Of a stretch of 64,000 nt of DNA, positions 57,666 to 64,000 are shown in pieces. The stretch's first letter is position 1, and every line of letters starts with the position of its first letter. Below the pieces are notes generated by a model that saw nothing but the letters and a program-made list of their open reading frames with translations, was not told the DNA's origin and searched no databases. The stretch comes from Anastatus disparis (lineage: Eukaryota; Arthropoda; Insecta; Hymenoptera; Eupelmidae). The position numbers and the translations under genes were made by a program. The DNA lies in NCBI GenBank assembly GCA_017163975.1, contig JAFFSR010000309.1, forward strand, positions 2,495,001 through 2,559,000. Reading direction: 5' to 3'.

Positions 57666-60289
57666 ATATATAGTAACGTTAAATTAAACACCATTGCTAT
57701 TTTTTATTCTCTATTGTCGATTTATTTAGCGAGTTCGTGAACCAAGTTTTCCGTAACAGTGTCCAGCCTTATGTTTTTTATGTGAATAGAGCCTAACAGA
57801 ATACACTGAAAATCAATCCCAGCAGTAGAAACTGTTGCAAATAGATGTATACAACAGAATCTATTCAACAGAAGTTTCATATTATAATTATTGTACTTAA
57901 TTTATTCTTACAATGTTTTATATTTAAAAAGAAAAGTTTTAATGATAATATAGCTTCAAGAACTTACTTTTTATTAAATGTTATCGGTAATTCAGAGTAA
58001 AACAACGTGTGTAACAAATAAGTAAGAATAAAAATAACCTTGTAGATTTAATTGAATTTTAATTTTGAGTATTAGAATATGATAATCATTCTTTAGGTTA
58101 TCCGAAATTGGAATTCATTAAATTATCATATCAAGTAAATATTATTGAACTTTAGTAGATACAGAATAGAATTGAATGTTTATAAACAATTGATATCTGT
58201 TCACAATATTAAACATTTTTTAATAAAATCAACTCTATTTCTGTCATTAGGTTCTAGATATCTTGCAAGCAGTATATGAATATTATTAAAATTAGATATT
58301 TTATTTATACTTTATATATGACATAAAAACCCTTTTGGATTGACAAAGTAGTGGTTTCATGAAAGTGCTTGACCTTCAAATCATCTATTTAGGTATACAT
58401 TTGTATAGCCTCATCGCTTATTTATTTAATTCTTAAACATTACGAATTTATAAAAAGCCGAAATAAAAAACTCATGTTTTTTAAATTTTTATAAAAATTC
58501 CAACTTTCTCATTTTTTTCCTGAAAATCCTGATGTTTTAGAGATAAATTCATAGGAACACTTCTTGTTAAATGGAAAATAATTATATAATTATAGAACAC
58601 ATACTGTTAAAAGAAATGATAGTGGCTTCCATTACATGTAATTATGACACTGCTAAAATATTACATTTCAAGTCATTTTATTCTATTAAAGATAAAGACT
58701 TAAAACTTTACAGGTGAATGTAATTTAACTTAACAATAAAAAAGAAGTTATAATACTGCAAGTCTTTGAATACATATCAACGAGCTTCAAGAGCATGAAG
58801 TTTGATAAAAAGTTGGGGTAGCGCTGTTATTGAACATTACATTTTTGCTCATATCTCTAGTTCTATGATAAATAGTGATTTGAGACTTTGCATACAAGTT
58901 TTTTATACTTTAATATAATATGAAAAATACAGTTGGAGTAAATTTAATAATTTTTGACATTTATTTATCAAAAAACTCTACATTCCAACATTAGTTGAAA
59001 TTATCGCTGAGATAGGTTTTCACAGCAAATGAATTTTTAATGGCTTCCATTAAATGTAATGGAAGTCACTATCATTTCTTTTAACAGTGTGTGTTCCAAA
59101 ACTGAATCATCATTTTCCATTAAACAGGTAATTTTCATAGAAAGTTAATGCAAGTGAAATAGTAAATATTTAATTATTCTTTTTCATTAATAAAACAACT
59201 TTTTAAAATAAGTAGATTTTTTATTGAAAAATTATTTACTTGAATTGGATGAATTACTCTATTTGAAACAATAGAAGTACTTACTATGTGAGTCCTAATG
59301 AAGGTAACTTTGTTCGCTATTGCTTGTTGTCCAAATTTTAAAAAATTATTTATAATTTACATCTGGTAATTCTCTTTATGAAATGAAAATTAATATAGTG
59401 TAATATATATTTGGTATTTTAATCAACTGATTTTATAAAACGTGATGGTACAAGTCATCACAGTTAATCAGAACTTTGTTCCAACAACTTATTGCAAATC
59501 AGATTATCTTACATATAAGATTACAAATGATATTCATGTCAATGATGCGATTGTACGTCAAATTAATTTTGATTCATATTCTACTCATATAAGTATTTAG
59601 AAGATGTTTGTATATGTAGTTACAAGAATTATTTAATAATTAATTGAGTTTGTGGTGACTTTGTCTTATTTGCCTACGAAAGTAATTGTAATTATAATAA
59701 TAACGAATGTTGTTTAATTAATAATTAAGCTTTTAATTGATAAATAACATTCTAGTATGTGTTTTTAAAACTTATTTTAATAGTTTTAGATTATTTAAAC
59801 CAGATGATTATGTTTAGTTTGCGAAAGGATATTTTCAATAATAACAATTATTTTAAACTGTCATTACTTCTTATTGATGGCTCTAACTTACATGATCCAA
59901 AATTTATTTTAAAGTTTATGTTAAATAAAAGAAAATAAGCATTTTCTGAAGTAATGAACAATAAATAATTTTAATTACCATGTTTTACATATAAGAACCA
60001 ATCAAAAAACTTAAAAATTAGGTCTGTAAAAAATCATGAAGAAGTGTTTCTATGAATTTCTCTCTAAAACATGAGAATTTTCAGAAATAAAATTATAAAG
60101 TTCAACCTTTTCCAAAAATAAAATTGTTTTGTATGGATTTTAGAATAAATAATTTTTTTTTGTTTTTCTCGAATTTTGTTTGAATGTAATTAAGACTGTT
60201 TATGCTTTGGACGGCAGATTTCTTATCAACAATTTTCATAAAACTGTTTCATTAATTTTATTAATTTTTCATGCAACAGAATAAACAGA
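57666..60289. other. 5' internal region of the DDE/SWIM transposon
   Basis: AT-rich with no long frame. It holds several inverted repeats. 58,600-58,642 (ACTGTTAAAAGAAATGATAG and TGGCTTCCATTACATG) is complementary to 59,048-59,095, and the match weakly extends outward. 58,515-58,567 (GATGTTTTAGAGATAAATTC) is complementary to 60,030-60,085. These may be relics of a foldback or of duplicated internal arms. The promoter presumably lies close to 60,290. Confidence 0.55.
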
Positions 60290-62568
60290 ATGGAGGCTGT
60301 AGATTATGAAACACCGACTAAAAAAACAGATAATAGAAAGTGTGTTCGATGCAAAATCTTTATCCGTAAATTAAATGGTCCTTTCCGACAGTTTGATGAA
60401 CGCGAAGATGCTATGGAATTTCACAATAGATACAATTTTTATGTTCAAAGCGGTGACGTGATTTGTAATAAATGTCGTCACCAATTAAGTCTTCTAGCCA
60501 GTTAAAGAAATAAAGTAGTAAAAAGTAAAGAGAATGCATCGACATCAAATTATGAATCTCAAGAAATCATTACATTACCATTAGAAGAAGTGATTGACGA
60601 TGTAGTCGGTAGCGCTTCACAATCAAAGACAGAAGTATCAGATTCTAACGAAACTCCTACAAGCCAGCAATCTTATCCTTCATCAAATATCAACTATTTC
60701 AGTGATGTAACACCAACAAGTAGTCAAACGTTCACCGAGTCACCAGATAGTCAAGAATCTGATGACTTTTCGATATACGCTGCAACAGTTCAACCAACAG
60801 ATGAATACGTTTCGATATCATTCCCTAGAGTAATTGTAAGTCATAGATTATGTTTTATATGTAAATCGACAGATGAAATTCAAGATGTGCCTTTCGAAGT
60901 TCGCTTACAAGTTTTTATTTCTAGGAAAATTTTTATTCCTCATAAAAATAGATGCTGCAAGATTCATTTGATAAATAAATGATTTTATGACGATGAAGTT
61001 TTGAGAATAGAAACTTATTCAGATGAATGTAGCATAAAATTTTCAGAACTTGCAAAATTCATGGATGCATTATCAGATGGTGCACATTTACAACTTCATG
61101 ACCAAATTGGAAGTTTCACAATTACGGAAAAACGCATAAAAGCTCTCACTGGATATACGTGGGACAACATTATTAAGCTACAAAACATGATGGTATCAAT
61201 GAGATCTTCTGAAAATAGAAACATAATGCAAGCATTAGTACTTTTTTTATTTAAAATGAAGTCTGGGAATTCAAACAAGTGCATTTCTGCAATTTTTGGT
61301 CTTGAAGAAAAGCAAGTAGCACAATCTATCAATTCAGTGCTTAAATGTTTTGAGAATGAAATATTGCCAAAAAATTTCGGGATTCATGCTTATTCTCGGG
61401 AACTTTTACTTGAACAAACAACTGATATTGCAAAAATGTTGTACAATATGGATAACAAGTTAGCATTAATATGTGATGGAACATATTTACATCATCAAAA
61501 AAGCAGCAATAATGCTTATCAGCGTAAATCATATTCGGGTCAAAAAAAAGCTTCACTCTGTAAACCATTCACAATATGTATAACAAATGGTTTTATCGTC
61601 GATTGTGCAGGACCTTTTACAGCTAATTGCAACGATGCAAAGATTTTGGAGAATTTGTAAAAAAGTTCTGATGGATTCAACAACATTCTCGAAAAACACG
61701 ATATTTTCATTCTCGTTAGAGGCTTTAGAGATGTGATAGACTACTTGAATCAGCGAGAATTCACAACTTTGATGCCTGCTTTGAAAGGTAAACGATCGTA
61801 ACTTACTACTGAAGAATCAAACGCATCTCGACGAGTTACGAAACTTAGATGGGTTGTAGAAGCAATTCATGGAATTATATGACAAAATATAAGCTTCTGC
61901 ATCACCAACTTCTTAATGGTCTTTTAACAAAAGCTGGATTATTTTGTAAAATCGCTTGTTTCTTACAAAATTTATTTGGTAAGAGGTTGAATTCTGATGC
62001 AGGAAATTTAGAAAAAATCATAAGTAGGATTAACCTCACAAATAATGTAGAAAACACCCTAGCAATTGAAGTTGAAGAAAAAAACTGAAACAGGAAAACT
62101 GTACCGTTTCAGCATTCGTCATCGTACGATCTATCAGATTTCCCTGGAATGACTTTGGAAGATTTGAAATTATTTTTTACAGGTTCGTATCAATTATCTC
62201 AATTGGTGTCATATTTGGCAGAAATAATTAGAGACAATAGTTCATTAACTTTAAGTTACGCAAAAGAACAACAAAAGATTTTAAGATTTGAGGTGCAGTC
62301 CAGACACATTAACAGTAAAAAGTACAAATGTTACATAGATTATTGTTCAAAAACTAGTGGTATCAATGGAATTAAACGGTACTGTTGTAACTGTGCGAAT
62401 GGAAATAGAACTGTTGGTTGCTGCTCACATGTAGCTGTTGTTATTTATTATTTAAGTCACGCCCGCTATTTATCACCAATCATCAAATCAGCTGCAATAT
62501 TGACTAAACTTTTTGATTTTGAAGAAGTTGTGCCAGTAATTGAAGAAATTAGTGATGATGAAGATTAA
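60290..62568 (+). pseudogene. DDE (Tnp_4-like) transposase with C-terminal SWIM finger, decayed
   Basis: One frame carries, in order: a CVRC...CNKC zinc-like module (60,338-60,480); an acidic linker; a second module LCFICK...RCCKIHL; then a DDE core. The core has GTY preceded by CD (Asp at 61475), SYSGQKKASLCKPF, GFIVDCAGPF, RGFRDVIDYL and RWVVEAIHG (Glu at 61859). After a frame change near 61,880 it continues with LLHHQLLNGLL, CKIACFLQNLFGKRLNSDAG and FFTGSYQLSQLVSYLAE. It ends in a SWIM-type finger (CNC...CCSH, 62,370-62,435) followed by YYLSHARYLSP and an acidic tail. In-frame stops lie at 60503, 60980, 61658, 61799, 61880 and 62086. In related proteins the RGFRD motif is preceded by Asp; here it is Val (61715-61717). 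Dead copy of about 750 residues. The role, cut-and-paste transposition, is inferred. Confidence 0.85.
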
Positions 62569-62798
62569 CGATTTTCTAATAAAACGATATATTTATTAAA
62601 TAAATAATTTTGTAACTAGGAATTATATACGTATATATTGTAAATAATTTTTGTAATAACAAGATACTGAAATTATAATTTTAATGATTTCATAAAAACT
62701 AATTAAATTATGTATTATTTATAAGACACAATCTTTTTAGGATCGTAGATCCAGAAATGAAACAATTACAATAATGTATATTAAAACTAATTTGAATG
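62569..62798. other. 3' flank of the DDE/SWIM gene
   Basis: AT-rich; AATAAA-type signals at 62,598-62,605 could end the transcript. Nothing else is seen. Confidence 0.4.
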
Positions 62799-63829
62799 AA
62801 AAAGACTTATTGTAAGTTGTTTTCTTGGCTCTGATATTTGACTTGAGCCAAGTTATAGAAAATATAGCTACAACACTGTATTCTTCGTCAAAAAATATGA
62901 AAAAATACACGTAATCATTGTTGTTTATACTTTTAAGTAACTTTTCACAAATCCCACGGAAAAAGTGAGTTGCCCCGACATGCTCATAGCAACCTCTTTT
63001 CCATTTTTGTTTTATAGCTACACTGAAAAATAAGTGGGAAAGAAGCACTACCATCGGTAACGAAACTATACTCTTTTCGTTTCGTGCGCACAGAGTGCCA
63101 CTGCGGGAAAACAGTGGTGTCACTGTGGGACGAGAGGAGTACTTCGCATGACGCCAAACGAAATCCCACGTGAGTGGGAATACACATGCACAACAAAAAG
63201 AGCTGTTAGCTTCGACAGTGGGGCGTCACGTTCCCCTCGAGAGAAAGCATTAGCATTCTTACGGTTTCGTGGAGCAGAAGTACTTCGAGGGACTCGTGGA
63301 CTACCACTTATTTTTCAGTGTAGTGATCCAAAAATATTAGAACGGAGTATTATACATATTTTTTATGTATTTTTTGGCGTAGAATCCGATGGTGCCATTA
63401 GTTTTATTGTAACTATTACTGACAAAGCAAAAAAAGCAAAAAATTGATAAAAAATAGCTAAAAAACAGGGTTTTTTGACTTTTAAATATGGCGAACCACT
63501 CCAAAAAATCTGGGCAAAATAGGGCAGATTAAGGATTTTATTGTTTTTAGGTTAGTTTTTGACGTCAAAAATAGCTGAAAAAATTACAGTAAATGCGCAT
63601 TTTTATATAGAATATGCTCAATTTTTTTCAAATTTCTTAACCGTCAATAAGGTGCCGAAAAAAATTATTTAAAGAAAAATACGTTATTTTGAGGTTAGGA
63701 GTACTGGAGAGGGAGGGGTAGCAGGTCGCAGTTTAAAATTTTATTTTTGAGCAAACACTAAATAATTTTGGACGAAAATTTTAATTCCGTGATGGGGGGC
63801 ATTTTACCTATCTTAATGGGGGTACCTTT
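62799..63829. repeat. Right inverted arm of the 47.4-63.8 kb transposon
   Basis: Inverse copy of 47404-48210, from CTTATTGTAAGTTG at the inner edge to CTTAATGGGGGTACC at the outer edge. It contains the MITE 63021-63320 and lacks about 80 bp present in the left arm (between TAAGGATTTTATTG and the GGCAGATTAAGG side). Confidence 0.9.
63021..63320. mobile_element. 300-bp TA-flanked MITE (Tc1/mariner type)
   Basis: CACTGAAAAATAAGTGG at the left pairs with its exact complement at the right (17 bp), and TA flanks both ends (63019-63020 and 63321-63322). The other arm of the host transposon keeps the unoccupied site (TATAGCTAGTGATCC in complement at 47,981-47,995) with a single TA, so insertion and TA duplication are directly demonstrated. 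The interior is GC-richer, with no coding capacity; the open frame at 63148-63447 crosses its boundary. Confidence 0.95.
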
Positions 63830-64000
63830 TATGATTTTCTTCATCTATGCACACGAATGATCGGTCAAGGGTGAGGTTAATAATAATAATAATAACAATA
63901 ATCCAATAACCCAAATAAATAAAAGTCCGTTTATCTGAACATTTGCTCATTACGTGTGTTCATACCACAATTAGATACGTGAATCAATCTAACCAATCTA
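63830..64000. other. Right flank to window end
   Basis: Unrelated to the left flank of the transposon. It has an AATAATAATAATAA run at 63,882-63,898. No feature recognised. Confidence 0.4.

Larger units (their letters stand above)
47404..63829 (+). mobile_element. Large DNA transposon with ~0.8-kb inverted arms, heavily invaded
   Basis: The complement of 47404-48210 is found at 62799-63829, interrupted there by a 300-bp MITE and lacking about 80 bp (the counterpart of 47,695-47,777). Between the arms lie a Ty3/gypsy element (48323-57665), about 2.6 kb of AT-rich DNA, and a decayed DDE/SWIM transposase (60290-62568). Without the gypsy element and the MITE the transposon would be about 6.8 kb. 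Outer termini and target duplication are not resolved: similarity stops at AAAGGATACCCC (left) and GGGGGTACCTTTT (right). Confidence 0.82.

Overview
This window is eukaryotic, very AT-rich intergenic DNA built almost entirely from repeats and nested transposable elements. I found no convincing host gene, rRNA or free-standing tRNA gene. Spliced transposase genes with GTAAGT/AG introns, TTAA and TA MITEs, a Ty3/gypsy element, hAT, Helitron and copia remnants, and long satellite-like arrays all suggest an arthropod, probably an insect. The species cannot be told from the sequence.

Layout. 1-6,600: three tandem arrays in series with periods of about 81 bp, 585 bp and 0.28 kb, the last carrying a hAT-type foldback MITE with an 8-bp duplication. 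6,830-13,374: a 6.18-kb DNA transposon (7,013-13,190) with ~750-bp terminal inverted repeats and a two-exon pogo/CENP-B-like transposase gene, sitting near the centre of an older foldback. 13,400-25,300: long-period repeats in opposite orientations (14.75-18.0 kb and 21.3-25.2 kb) broken up by several MITEs, a solo LTR and SINE-like pieces. 25,600-27,750: dead copia pol and a possible LTR. 28,875-36,804: a complete-looking 7.9-kb hAT element with an 8-bp duplication TTATAAAC, three-exon gene and subterminal repeat arrays. 37,868-42,345: decayed Helitron Rep/helicase with a 1.17-kb insertion, followed by an orphan coding-like stretch split by a TTAA MITE. 46,015-47,117: a second solo LTR. 47,404-63,829: a large transposon with ~0.8-kb inverted arms and a decayed DDE plus SWIM-finger transposase, invaded by a young 9.3-kb Ty3/gypsy element (48,323-57,665) and, in its right arm, by a TA-flanked MITE.

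Most boundaries are supported by paired termini plus target-site duplications that can be read directly, so a relative order of insertion can be worked out. The youngest events appear to be the gypsy element (LTRs about 99% alike by eye) and some MITEs. The transposases are each inactivated or nearly so: one in-frame stop and a likely catalytic D-to-N change in the 7.0-13.2 kb element; one frameshift in the hAT; several stops and a likely D-to-V change in the DDE/SWIM gene; one in-frame stop in gypsy gag.

The least familiar objects are the two long-inverted-repeat transposons. Their superfamily placement is unresolved here. I see no evidence for a host-encoded system beyond transposable elements.
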